Position numbers and translations under genes: made by a program
Notes under the pieces: model-generated
The model's database searches: none
What the model was told of the DNA's origin: nothing
Seen by the model: the letters and a program-made list of their open reading frames with translations, nothing else
Source of the DNA: Chitinophaga eiseniae
Lineage (GTDB): Bacteria; Bacteroidota; Bacteroidia; Chitinophagales; Chitinophagaceae
Length of the DNA stretch: 64,000 bases
NCBI RefSeq assembly: GCF_900167135.1
Contig: NZ_FUWZ01000001.1
Span: forward strand, 558,001-622,000
Direction of reading: 5' to 3'
Shown: one piece after another, positions 17,297-24,933 of the stretch
How positions within the stretch are numbered: position 1 is the stretch's first letter
How the letters are laid out: the number at the start of each line of letters is the position of its first letter

Positions 17297-18047
17297 AAAA
17301 CTCAACGGCCGGTAAATTTTCATATTGAACCCTTGCTATGACAGATTCATCGTCGGGCTTTGCTTTCCGGACGGAATTGACCGGCCAGTATTCCAACTGT
17401 TCTGCCGGATATTCATGCTGAATGATATTACGTATATCTGTTTCCGTTAGATCTTTTTTAACCCATTGCATTGCGAGGTCGTCCGGTAACATCAGCGGCA
17501 TTCTGCCGGCATTGTCGCCGCCGTTATGTATCTGTTTCATGACAGGGTTGGCGGCCCGGGTGAGGAGGGTGAAGGTGGGAATGCGTTCCGGTTTATCTAC
17601 GTCCCAGGAGTTGGAGTAGGCCCATAATCCTGCGATGAAGAAGATGTCTTCCTCACGGGAATGGATAAAATAAGGCACTTTGTTTTTCCAGCCGGGTATC
17701 TGTCTGTATTCGAAGAAACCGGTGACAGGCACCAGGCAGCGCTGGTGACGGATGGCGTTCCACATGGTGCCGCTTTCCGGTACTTTTTCGCTGCGGGCGT
17801 TCAGGTACATCTGCCGTTGCCGTTTTACTTTTTCAGCGGTGTCCAGCAGTTTGGGGATAGGGCCCCAGGTAAACCGGTCCACCTGCAGGCCGTCGTTGTC
17901 CACAACAACAGGCCATTGCGGAAAAGACATGCCTATTTTATGATAGGTGGCTGTAAAATCGAAGTTCGGGCGGATGCCTGTCTGCAGCAGCGGTACCCGC
18001 TTCAATATCTTTTGCAGGTTGGCATTCAGTGCAATATCGTAACACAT
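17295..18047 (-). CDS. HMCES/YedK-type SOS response-associated protein (SRAP)
   Basis: A 250-residue SRAP-domain protein. Cys2, which becomes the catalytic N-terminal residue once Met is removed, is present (MCYD). The other active-site segments are YLNARSEKV (Asn/Arg), LVPVTGFFEYRQ (Glu) and MKQIHNGGDNAGRMPLML (His). The family forms a covalent thiazolidine link to abasic sites in single-stranded DNA, protecting them during replication. It is the last gene of a tight minus-strand group with a UmuD-like protease, which supports an SOS role. Its terminal codons run into the AT-rich inverted repeat. Confidence 0.9.
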   Translation of the reverse strand: MCYDIALNANLQKILKRVPLLQTGIRPNFDFTATYHKIGMSFPQWPVVVDNDGLQVDRFTWGPIPKLLDTAEKVKRQRQMYLNARSEKVPESGTMWNAIRHQRCLVPVTGFFEYRQIPGWKNKVPYFIHSREEDIFFIAGLWAYSNSWDVDKPERIPTFTLLTRAANPVMKQIHNGGDNAGRMPLMLPDDLAMQWVKKDLTETDIRNIIQHEYPAEQLEYWPVNSVRKAKPDDESVIARVQYENLPAVEF

Positions 18048-18051
18048 TATT

Positions 18052-18549
18052 TTAATAGCTTTCTATTGCGGGTAAAGGTACTTTTATTTCTTCATCTCCA
18101 TATTTCAGGGAGAGATATAACTCTCCGTATTGCAGCCCGTATTCGATCCGGATATGGTCTGTGGGCCAGGCGGTGTACTGGCTGATATAATGTTTTACAT
18201 GTTGTACCAGCTGCGGGTCCGGTGTTTGACGCTCCGGATCTATCTGCGCAGCATATATTTTATAACCCGCCGGCTGTGCGGCTGCCTGGTACAGTTTTTC
18301 TTTCTCTTCCGGGTGACTGGTCTGGTAGATATATTTACGCCGGTCGAACCGGATATGCTGAAAATGCGCGTTGGCGCTGACAATATCTTTATACGGCGTG
18401 ATCAGGAAAACTTCCCGGATATGGGCATCGGCAGGGGAGGGACCCACTGCGCAGGACTGGCGCACAAAAAAGCCATATCCTTCCTGTAGCAGCGCGGATA
18501 AAAGCGCCGCAGACAATATCATTAACGGATGATGCATAACAGTCGTCAT
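18052..18549 (-). CDS. Protein of unknown function inside the SOS cassette
   Basis: A 165-residue protein that I do not recognise. The N-terminus is hydrophobic (MMHHPLMILSAALLSALLQ-like, with a possible start at the internal ATG of MHHPLM) and may be a signal peptide or anchor. The rest is polar and contains FLITPYKDIVSANAHFQHIRFDRRKYIYQ and a C-terminal beta-like HIRIEYGLQYGELYLSLKYGDEE. Only 4 bp separate it from the UmuD-like gene before it and the HMCES gene after it, so it is almost certainly co-transcribed with both. No function can be assigned. Confidence 0.7.
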   Translation of the reverse strand: MTTVMHHPLMILSAALLSALLQEGYGFFVRQSCAVGPSPADAHIREVFLITPYKDIVSANAHFQHIRFDRRKYIYQTSHPEEKEKLYQAAAQPAGYKIYAAQIDPERQTPDPQLVQHVKHYISQYTAWPTDHIRIEYGLQYGELYLSLKYGDEEIKVPLPAIESY

Positions 18550-18553
18550 TTCA

Positions 18554-18970
18554 CTATTTACGCATGTCCATAATCACTGCCGTTACAATACCCCATACCT
18601 GGAAATCCGCGTCTTCCGTGATGATCACCGGTTTGTGAAAAGGATTCTCCGGATGCAACACCCAGTTACGTCCCGCCTTTACCAGTCGTTTGATGGTAAA
18701 CTCGCCGTTGAGCGTACCTGCAATAATATCGCCTGTAGAAGGCCGGACAGACCGGTCCACCACGGCCAGGGAGCCGTCCGGGATATGCGCTTCGCTCATG
18801 CTGTCGCCTTTGACCCGCACCACAAAGGCATTGCGGGCATCAGTGGGTATAATACGGGAGAGATCAATGTTTTCCTGTTCGTTCAGGGCAGGTGAGGGAT
18901 GACCCGCGGAAATGCTGGTGTCAAAATATGGCAGGGTCATGTTAGGCTCACTCCACTTCAATGCTTCCAT
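18554..18970 (-). CDS. umuD: UmuD-like S24 protease
   Basis: A 138-residue protein, almost the length of E. coli UmuD (139). The self-cleavage site is Ala22-Gly23 in SISAGHPSPA; the catalytic Ser57 lies in VKGDSMSEAHIPDG and Lys94 in FTIKRLV. These are the LexA/UmuD Ser-Lys dyad residues. UmuD proteins cleave themselves when stimulated by RecA filaments, and the trimmed form supports translesion synthesis. No DNA-binding domain is present, so it is not a LexA repressor, and no UmuC/DinB polymerase gene follows; an unknown gene and an HMCES gene do. Expression is probably DNA-damage-controlled via the palindrome at 18994-19006. Confidence 0.9.
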   Translation of the reverse strand: MEALKWSEPNMTLPYFDTSISAGHPSPALNEQENIDLSRIIPTDARNAFVVRVKGDSMSEAHIPDGSLAVVDRSVRPSTGDIIAGTLNGEFTIKRLVKAGRNWVLHPENPFHKPVIITEDADFQVWGIVTAVIMDMRK

Positions 18971-18993
18971 ACAACTATCGCTTTAAATGAATA

Positions 18994-19014
18994 CTAATAT
19001 TATTAGCAAATTAA
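18994..19014 (-). promoter_or_regulatory. Candidate SOS operator and promoter of the umuD cassette
   Basis: The perfect 13-bp palindrome CTAATATTATTAG (18994-19006) lies 24 bp upstream of the umuD start. It directly abuts a near-consensus -7 box (19007-19014, TTAATTTG on the minus strand). The palindrome would therefore cover the transcription start, a classic repressor position. Confidence 0.5.
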
Positions 19015-19342
19015 AGCTAAATAATTTAGTTTATGAAGTCCGTTAACAGATCGTTTGCAAAGGACCTAATGCCCATTGGACGCTAACTGCCGGCAAATCA
19101 ACCGGATGGGGAAAATGACCGCTAAAACAGGCGCAGCATAATTTTTTTTAGCCTGAATGCGGGCCGCGGCCCACTGCGGCAGAATTACAGGACATGGGAA
19201 TTTTTTCTATATTTGTGTATAATTTGAACGGAGGAGCAGCATTTTAAGTTCCGGATTAACCAACATAGCCCCGGCCCGTAGCTATCATTCCCGCTTACAT
19301 TCAGTTTATTCCGTCGATTTTTTATAACCCGCATCAGGGTGA
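19015..19342. other. Intergenic gap with one stray promoter-like box
   Basis: No supported gene between the umuD cassette and the exonuclease gene. A perfect TATATTTG (19208-19215, plus strand) is present but no start codon with a credible frame follows. A 70-codon minus-strand open frame at 19185-19397 has no recognisable features. Confidence 0.4.
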
Positions 19343-19350
19343 TATCTTTG
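19343..19350 (+). promoter_or_regulatory. Promoter -7 box of the exonuclease gene
   Basis: TATCTTTG is a perfect TAnnTTTG match 74 bp upstream of the ATG at 19425. Confidence 0.5.
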
Positions 19351-19424
19351 TGTGCCACATCATTGTGCCACCATAATAGGATATTCCCGATGCTCATTTG
19401 TTAACAACTTAATACGATCAACCT

Positions 19425-19943
19425 ATGGCTTACATAATGGTAGATGTAGAATCAGACGGCCCCATCCCCGGAGATTATTCCATGATCTCTTTCGGCGCCG
19501 TATTGGTGGAAGAAAGCCTGAACACCACGTTTTACGGGAAACTAAAACCCATCTCAGAGAATTATATCCCTGAAGCACTGGCCGTGTCCGGCCATACCCG
19601 GGAAGAAACCCTGCAGTTCGATGACCCCAAAAGCGTAATGTCGGACTTTGCCGCCTGGCTGCGCAGCAACTGCCGGGACAGGCCTATCTTCATCAGCGAC
19701 AACAACGGCTTTGACTGGATGTTTATCTGCTGGTACTTTCATCATTTCACCGGCAGCAACCCTTTCGGGTTCAGCTCCCAAAACCTGGGCAGCCTCTATA
19801 AAGGACTGGTGAAGGATACCTTTCAGAATTTTAAACACCTGCGGAGGGCCAAACATACCCATCATCCGGTAGATGACGCCACCGGCAACGCCGAAGCCCT
19901 GCTGGCACTCAAAAAAGAATATGGCCTGAAAATTAAATGGTGA
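19425..19943 (+). CDS. DnaQ-like 3'-5' exonuclease domain protein
   Basis: A 172-residue single-domain DEDD-type exonuclease. The acidic metal ligands are visible in IMVDVESDGP (ExoI), ISDNNGFDWMF (ExoII) and HHPVDDATGNAEALLAL (ExoIII, HxxxxD form). It should remove nucleotides from 3' ends using two metal ions. Stand-alone proteins of this length are annotated as 3'-5' exoribonucleases or generic exonucleases; RNA or DNA preference is not decidable here. It is transcribed alone from a perfect -7 box at 19343 and ends just before the his promoter. Confidence 0.85.
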   Translation: MAYIMVDVESDGPIPGDYSMISFGAVLVEESLNTTFYGKLKPISENYIPEALAVSGHTREETLQFDDPKSVMSDFAAWLRSNCRDRPIFISDNNGFDWMFICWYFHHFTGSNPFGFSSQNLGSLYKGLVKDTFQNFKHLRRAKHTHHPVDDATGNAEALLALKKEYGLKIKW

Positions 19944-19960
19944 TTAACAAAAAAATAAGT

Positions 19961-19989
19961 TTGATTTCCCGATTTACTTATTATTTTTG
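19961..19989 (+). promoter_or_regulatory. his operon promoter
   Basis: TTG (19961-19963, within a longer TTTG) and a perfect -7 box TATTTTTG (19982-19989), with an 18-bp spacer, match the Bacteroidota promoter pattern. Transcription would begin just before the leader-peptide ATG at 20001. Confidence 0.7.
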
Positions 19990-20000
19990 TACCCGACATT

Positions 20001-20063
20001 ATGATTAACAACGTACATATCCATCATCACCATCATTCTTACCGAGCAGGTAGGCTGGGATGA
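20001..20063 (+). CDS. hisL: his operon leader peptide
   Basis: A 20-codon frame reading MINNVHIHHHHHSYRAGRLG, with six His codons in seven positions (20016-20036), directly after the his promoter and before a strong terminator. This is the classic arrangement of ribosome-mediated attenuation. If charged histidyl-tRNA is scarce, the ribosome stalls on the His run. Then GGTAGGC (20049-20055) can pair with GCTTACC (20101-20107), blocking the terminator. The frame is too short for ordinary gene finders but the His run leaves little doubt. Confidence 0.9.
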   Translation: MINNVHIHHHHHSYRAGRLG

Positions 20064-20096
20064 TAATGTGTATACAACCATATTAGATTCATCATC

Positions 20097-20128
20097 AGGG
20101 GCTTACCACACGGTAAGCCCCTTTTTTT
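20097..20128 (+). terminator. his attenuator terminator
   Basis: AGGGGCTTACC (20097-20107), loop ACAC, GGTAAGCCCCT (20112-20122) and a run of T to 20128 make a perfect 11-bp intrinsic terminator, 13 bp before the hisG ATG. Its left arm can alternatively pair with 20049-20055 in the leader. Confidence 0.88.
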
Positions 20129-20141
20129 ATTTTTACACATC

Positions 20142-20996
20142 ATGAAACTAAAGATCGCCATCCAGAAATCCGGCCGCCTGCACGATGATTCCATCAAATT
20201 GCTGAAGGAATGCGGCATCGACATTAACAATGGTGTTAACAAACTGAAAACGGAAGCCAGCAACTTCCCGCTGGAAGTGTTTTTCCTCCGTGATGATGAT
20301 ATCCCGCAGTACATAGAAGACGGCGTGGCGGATATTGGTATCGTCGGCGAAAACGTAGTGCTGGAGAAGAAAAAGCAGGTCAATATTGTGGAGAAACTGG
20401 GCTTCGGCAAATGCCGCCTGTCCATGGCGGTGCCCAAGTCTTTTGAATACACAACAGTAAAAGACCTCGAGAACACCCGCATCGCTACCAGTTACCCCTT
20501 GATCGTACAGGAATTCCTGCAACGCAACGGTATCAGGGCGGAGATCCACGAGATCAGCGGATCGGTGGAAATAGCCCCCGGCATTGGTCTGGCGGACGCT
20601 ATCTGTGACCTCGTCAGCAGCGGTTCCACCCTCTTCATGAATGGCCTTAAAGAAGTAGAGACCGTCCTCAAATCTGAAGCAGTGCTCGCAGCCTGCCACA
20701 ACCTGCAACCGGAACAACAGGTACTGCTCGATAAACTGGTGTTCCGTATCCAGGCAGTGAAAAGAGCCAAAAACACCAAATACATCCTGCTCAACGCCCC
20801 CAATGAAAAGCTCAACGAGATCATCGGTCTGCTGCCGGGCATGAAAAGCCCCACAGTATTGCCTTTGGCGCAGGAAGGGTGGAGCTCCGTTCACTCTGTG
20901 CTCAATGAAAATGATTTCTGGGACATCATCGAAAACCTGAAAGCCGCCGGCGCACAAGGTATCCTCGTAGTACCCATCGAAAAAATGGTGATCTGA
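20142..20996 (+). CDS. hisG: ATP phosphoribosyltransferase, long form
   Basis: A 284-residue HisG that joins ATP and PRPP in the committing step of histidine synthesis. The sequence shows LKIAIQKSGRLHDDSIKLL, the VADIGIVGENV turn, and the PRPP loop ISGSVEIAPGIGLADAICDLVSSG. About 80 C-terminal residues (LLNAPNEKLNEIIGLLPGMKSPTVLPL to EKMVI) form the regulatory ACT-like domain of the long form, so no HisZ partner is needed and histidine feedback is expected. It is the first structural gene after the attenuator. Confidence 0.96.
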   Translation: MKLKIAIQKSGRLHDDSIKLLKECGIDINNGVNKLKTEASNFPLEVFFLRDDDIPQYIEDGVADIGIVGENVVLEKKKQVNIVEKLGFGKCRLSMAVPKSFEYTTVKDLENTRIATSYPLIVQEFLQRNGIRAEIHEISGSVEIAPGIGLADAICDLVSSGSTLFMNGLKEVETVLKSEAVLAACHNLQPEQQVLLDKLVFRIQAVKRAKNTKYILLNAPNEKLNEIIGLLPGMKSPTVLPLAQEGWSSVHSVLNENDFWDIIENLKAAGAQGILVVPIEKMVI

Positions 20997-21014
20997 TAAA
21001 AAGCGACGACAAAC

Positions 21015-22283
21015 ATGCAAACAATAAAATTTCCCGATAAAGCTACCTGGAACACTTTGCTGCAACGCCCGGTGATGGATACCACCGCACTGGAAGCCAA
21101 AGTGGAGGCTATTCTCCGTGATGTGCAGGAGAACGGTGACCAGGTTGTGAAAAAATATGCGGCTGAATTTGACAAGGTGCAACTGACCGACCTTGAGGTA
21201 AAGCCGGAGGCATTCGCAGCGGCGGAAGCCGCGCTGGAACCAGCGCTGAAAGCAGCAATCCGGCAGGCAGCCCGGAATATCACCACCTTTCACAAAGCAC
21301 AACAGGAGAAACCACAGATCATAGAGACCATGCCGGGCGTACAGTGCTGGCGCAAGCCGGTTGGCATAGAGAAAGTGGGACTGTATATCCCCGGCGGTTC
21401 CGCACCGTTGTTCTCTACCATCCTTATGCTGGGTATCCCCGCTACCATCGCGGGTTGTAAAGAGATCGTCCTCTGTACGCCGTCCTTACATCCGGCTATC
21501 CTGTATACAGCACAGCTGGTGGGCATCTCCCGGGTGTTTACCATCGGCGGGGTACAGGCTATCGGCGCCATGGCTTACGGTACGGAAACAGTGCCCAGGG
21601 TATATAAGATCTTCGGTCCGGGCAACCAGTACGTGACCTGCGCCAAACAGCTGGTCAACAAAAGAGGCGTGGCCATCGATATGCCGGCAGGCCCCTCGGA
21701 AGTGGCTGTGCTGGCAGATGAGAGCTGCGTGCCTGCTTTTGTGGCGGCCGATTTGCTCTCCCAGGCAGAACACGGCCCCGACAGCCAGGTAGTGCTGGTC
21801 ACCACCAGCGAAAAAGTCCTGGCCGACGTGGAAAAAGCCCTGCAGGCACAGCTGGACAAGCTTCCCCGTAAATCTATTGCCACCGCAGCACTGGATAACA
21901 GCAAAATGATACTGGTACAGGACATTGATACGGCGATGGAAATGCTCAACACGTATGCGCCGGAACACCTGATCCTGGCCTGCCGTAACGAGCTCAACGT
22001 AGCGGATAAAGTCACCAACGCAGGCTCCGTATTCCTCGGCAACTATACACCGGAAAGCGCCGGGGACTACGCCTCCGGCACTAACCACACCCTGCCGACC
22101 AACGGTTATGCTACCGCCTACAGCGGCGTATCTTTGGACAGTTTCGTAAAGAAAATTACCTTCCAGCAGATAACACCGCAGGGCCTTCAGCAAATTGGTC
22201 CCACCATCGAAGCCATGGCCGCGGCAGAAGGGCTGGACGCGCACAAGAACGCCGTCACTGTCAGACTTCAATCCAATAACTAA
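21015..22283 (+). CDS. hisD: Histidinol dehydrogenase
   Basis: A 422-residue zinc enzyme carrying out the last two oxidations from histidinol to histidine. Signatures include VGLYIPGGSAPLFSTILMLGIPA, VYKIFGPGNQYVTCAKQLV, DMPAGPSEVAVLAD, LLSQAEHGPDSQVVLV with metal/catalytic residues, and SAGDYASGTNHTLPTNGYA with the conserved His. Length is normal. It starts 18 bp after hisG; hisC follows after 16 bp, continuing the G-D-C-B order common in Bacteroidota. Confidence 0.96.
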   Translation: MQTIKFPDKATWNTLLQRPVMDTTALEAKVEAILRDVQENGDQVVKKYAAEFDKVQLTDLEVKPEAFAAAEAALEPALKAAIRQAARNITTFHKAQQEKPQIIETMPGVQCWRKPVGIEKVGLYIPGGSAPLFSTILMLGIPATIAGCKEIVLCTPSLHPAILYTAQLVGISRVFTIGGVQAIGAMAYGTETVPRVYKIFGPGNQYVTCAKQLVNKRGVAIDMPAGPSEVAVLADESCVPAFVAADLLSQAEHGPDSQVVLVTTSEKVLADVEKALQAQLDKLPRKSIATAALDNSKMILVQDIDTAMEMLNTYAPEHLILACRNELNVADKVTNAGSVFLGNYTPESAGDYASGTNHTLPTNGYATAYSGVSLDSFVKKITFQQITPQGLQQIGPTIEAMAAAEGLDAHKNAVTVRLQSNN

Positions 22284-22299
22284 CTATCAACGTTCCGTC

Positions 22300-23376
22300 A
22301 TGTTTAATCTGGAATCCCTGCTCAGGGAAAATATAAAAAGACTGGTACCATACTCTTCCGCCAGGGACGAATTTAAAGGACAGGCGTCCGTATTCCTGGA
22401 TGCCAATGAAAACGCTTTCGGATCGCCGCTGCCGGTGAACTACAACCGCTACCCAGATCCGATGCAGTGGCCGCTGAAATACAAACTGGCCGACATCAAA
22501 GGCGTACCGCCGCAGAACATCTTCCTCGGCAATGGCAGCGACGAGCCTATCGATCTGCTGTACCGCGCCTTCTGTAACCCCGGTGGCCGCGATAACGTGG
22601 TGCTCTGCCCGCCTACCTACGGCATGTACGAGGTGAGCGCCCATATCAATGATGTGACCATCCGTAAAGTGAGCCTCACGTCTGAGTTCCAGCTGGACAT
22701 CGAAGGGCTGCAACAGGCCATCGATGAAAATACCAAGCTGGTATTCATCTGCTCTCCTAACAATCCTACCGGCAACTCCATCAACCGGTCAGATATAGAA
22801 CTGCTGCTGAATAACTTCGACGGCATCGTGGTGATCGATGAAGCATATATCAATTTCTCCCGCCAGAAATCCTTTATACAGGAGCTGACCGAATACCCTA
22901 ATCTCGTGGTGCTGCAAACCCTGTCCAAAGCATGGGGACTGGCAGGCCTCCGCGTAGGGATGGCTTTCGCCGGAGAGGATATCATCAACGTTTTCAATAA
23001 GGTAAAACCGCCTTATAACATCAGCCAGGCTACGCAGGAGCTGGCGCTGCAGGCGCTGGACAACGTGGCGCGCGTGAATGAATGGATCCGCGAGGTGGTG
23101 GTAGAACGCGACCTGCTCTCTGCCGGACTGGAACAGCTGCCGCAGGTGCTGAAAGTATATCCCAGCGACGCCAACTTCATCCTGGTACAGACCACTGACG
23201 CCAAGGGCATCTATCAGTACCTGACCGAACGCGGTATTGTGGTGCGCGACCGCTCCAAAGTAGAGCTCTGCATGGGCTGCCTCCGCATCACCGTGGGCAC
23301 GCCGGCAGAAAACGTACAGCTCCTCGACGCCTTAAAATCTTTTAACCTGAAAACTGAAACATCGGTATCTGCATGA
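22300..23376 (+). CDS. hisC: Histidinol-phosphate aminotransferase
   Basis: A 358-residue PLP enzyme converting imidazole-acetol phosphate to histidinol phosphate. The PLP-binding Lys lies in [19 protein letters not shown]; other family blocks are [46 protein letters not shown] and [11 protein letters not shown]. The frame is open back to 22195 inside hisD, but the ATG at 22300 gives the normal N-terminus ([20 protein letters not shown]) and does not overlap hisD. Its stop overlaps the hisB start by 4 bp (ATGA). Confidence 0.95.
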   Translation: MFNLESLLRENIKRLVPYSSARDEFKGQASVFLDANENAFGSPLPVNYNRYPDPMQWPLKYKLADIKGVPPQNIFLGNGSDEPIDLLYRAFCNPGGRDNVVLCPPTYGMYEVSAHINDVTIRKVSLTSEFQLDIEGLQQAIDENTKLVFICSPNNPTGNSINRSDIELLLNNFDGIVVIDEAYINFSRQKSFIQELTEYPNLVVLQTLSKAWGLAGLRVGMAFAGEDIINVFNKVKPPYNISQATQELALQALDNVARVNEWIREVVVERDLLSAGLEQLPQVLKVYPSDANFILVQTTDAKGIYQYLTERGIVVRDRSKVELCMGCLRITVGTPAENVQLLDALKSFNLKTETSVSA

Positions 23377-24509
23377 AACGAGTACTCTTTATAGACCGCG
23401 ACGGTACCCTGATCAAAGAAGTACCGCCTACCTACCAGATCGACAGCCTGGATAAAGTGGAGTTTTATCCCAAAGTATTTGTGAACATGGCCCGCATCGC
23501 GGCCGAACTGGACTACGAGCTGGTGATGGTCACCAACCAGGACGGGCTGGGCACCGCTTCCTTCCCGGAAGATACCTTCTGGCCTGCGCAGAACATGATC
23601 CTGAAAGCTTTCGAAAACGAAGGCGTGACGTTCACTGAGATTTTTATTGACCGTAGCTTCCCGGCCGACAATGCGCCTACCCGCAAGCCCGCCACCGGTA
23701 TGCTCACGCGCTTTTTCTCCGGGGAGTACGACCTGGCCAATTCTTTCGTGATCGGCGACCGTATCACCGATGTGCAGCTGGCCAAAAACCTCGGCGCCAA
23801 GGCGGTCTGGCTCAACGAAGGCAATAACCTCGGCGGCGCAGAAATCAGTGATACCATACAGGAGCTGGCATCCGTGATCGCACTCGAGTCTACCGACTGG
23901 AACCGCATCTATGAATTCCTGAAGCTGGGACTTAGAACGGTAACGCATGTACGTAAAACCAACGAAACAGATATCACCATCAGCCTGAACCTGGACGGCA
24001 GCGGTAAAGCCAGTGTGCACACCGGCCTTGGATTCTTTGATCATATGCTAGACCAGATCGCCCGCCACGGTTCCATCGACCTCGCTATCACCGCCAAAGG
24101 CGACCTGCATATCGACGAGCATCATACCATTGAAGATACCGGTATAGCCCTTGGCGAAGCCATTGCCAAAGCGCTGGGCGACAAACGCGGTATCGAGCGG
24201 TATGGCTTCTGCCTGCCGATGGACGACTGCCTGGCGCAGGTGGGTATCGACTTCGGCGGCCGTAACTGGCTGGTATGGGACGCGGAATTTAAACGCGAAA
24301 AGATAGGGGAGATGCCTACCGAAATGTTCTTCCACTTCTTTAAGTCCTTCTCCGATGGGGCCAAAGCCAACCTGAACATCAAAGCGGAAGGCGAAAACGA
24401 GCATCATAAGATAGAAGCGATCTTTAAATGTTTCGCCAAAGCGATCCGGATGGCGGTAAAACGTAATCCGTATAATATGCAGCTGCCAAGTACCAAGGGG
24501 CTATTATAG
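23373..24509 (+). CDS. hisB: Bifunctional histidinol-phosphatase / imidazoleglycerol-phosphate dehydratase
   Basis: A 378-residue fusion. Residues ~1-165 are a HAD phosphatase ([45 protein letters not shown]). Residues ~180-378 are the dehydratase, with metal-binding [35 protein letters not shown] and [18 protein letters not shown]. It catalyses steps 6 and 8 of histidine synthesis. Translation is coupled to hisC through an ATGA overlap. In the usual his order hisH would come next; here a repeat and the whole trp operon intervene. Confidence 0.95.
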   Translation: MKRVLFIDRDGTLIKEVPPTYQIDSLDKVEFYPKVFVNMARIAAELDYELVMVTNQDGLGTASFPEDTFWPAQNMILKAFENEGVTFTEIFIDRSFPADNAPTRKPATGMLTRFFSGEYDLANSFVIGDRITDVQLAKNLGAKAVWLNEGNNLGGAEISDTIQELASVIALESTDWNRIYEFLKLGLRTVTHVRKTNETDITISLNLDGSGKASVHTGLGFFDHMLDQIARHGSIDLAITAKGDLHIDEHHTIEDTGIALGEAIAKALGDKRGIERYGFCLPMDDCLAQVGIDFGGRNWLVWDAEFKREKIGEMPTEMFFHFFKSFSDGAKANLNIKAEGENEHHKIEAIFKCFAKAIRMAVKRNPYNMQLPSTKGLL

Positions 24510-24510
24510 C

Positions 24511-24702
24511 ACGCAAAGACGCTAAGCAGCTAAGAGCGCAAAGATCATATAAGCGAGCAGAGAAAGTAAAGGAGCGGAGATCACAGGGTGATCGAGCTAA
24601 TGGAACTATGCACAGGACATAAAATTTGATCTCTGCTCCTTTGTTTTCTTATTTAAAACTTAAAAAAATCTTTGCGCTCTTAGCTGCTTAGCGCCTTTGC
24701 GA
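24511..24702. repeat. Large imperfect palindromic repeat (CGCAAAG family, copy 1)
   Basis: The left arm (from ACGCAAAGACGCTAAGCAGC) and the right arm (to GCGCCTTTGCG) are complementary over roughly 75 bases, with an unpaired middle. The element begins 2 bp after the hisB stop and ends just before the trp promoter. The same sequence, including AAGGAGCGGAGATCA, occurs at 41827-41990. It could end the his transcript or form a cruciform. Confidence 0.75.
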
Positions 24703-24713
24703 GAAAAAAAAAA

Positions 24714-24745
24714 TTTGCATTTGTTATAAAAATGTTCCAATTTTG
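24714..24745 (+). promoter_or_regulatory. trp operon promoter
   Basis: TTTG (24714-24717), a 20-bp spacer and CAATTTTG (24738-24745, one mismatch to TAnnTTTG) place transcription start a few bases before the leader ATG at 24753. Confidence 0.6.
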
Positions 24746-24752
24746 TCTCGCT

Positions 24753-24806
24753 ATGAAAAATATCATGACAAATAAACATTGGTGGTGGCACGGAATCAAT
24801 TCCTGA
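24753..24806 (+). CDS. trpL: trp operon leader peptide
   Basis: A 17-residue frame, MKNIMTNKHWWWHGINS, with three consecutive Trp codons (24780-24788). It is followed at once by CTGTGTTACAG (24808-24818), which can pair with CTGTTACACAG (24856-24866), the core of the downstream terminator, with a single mismatch. Stalling at the Trp codons leaves the first segment free to form the antiterminator; a ribosome reaching the stop codon covers it and lets the terminator form. This is the textbook logic of tryptophan attenuation, visible without any computed folding. Confidence 0.9.
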   Translation: MKNIMTNKHWWWHGINS

Positions 24807-24845
24807 TCTGTGTTACAGTGCCATGTTTCGTCTGAAATATACTTG

Positions 24846-24884
24846 GAAAGGCTCGCTGTTACACAGCGGGCCTTTCGGCTTTTC
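24846..24884 (+). terminator. trp attenuator terminator
   Basis: A 14-bp stem (24846-24859 with 24863-24876) around a 3-nt loop TAC, with one T-G wobble, is followed by GGCTTTT. It lies between the Trp-rich leader and trpE, 57 bp before the trpE start. Confidence 0.85.
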
Positions 24885-24933
24885 AGGCACATCCTTTTTC
24901 TAACAAACAGCAAACACTTTCACCCTGAATATC

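Noticed and set aside
19185..19397. 70-codon minus-strand frame between the umuD cassette and the exonuclease gene
   Set aside because: No recognisable motif, and it runs opposite the exonuclease promoter.
20016..20036. CAT/CAC run as a simple-sequence repeat
   Set aside because: The codons form a His run in a leader peptide directly before the his terminator, so a regulatory reading explains it better.
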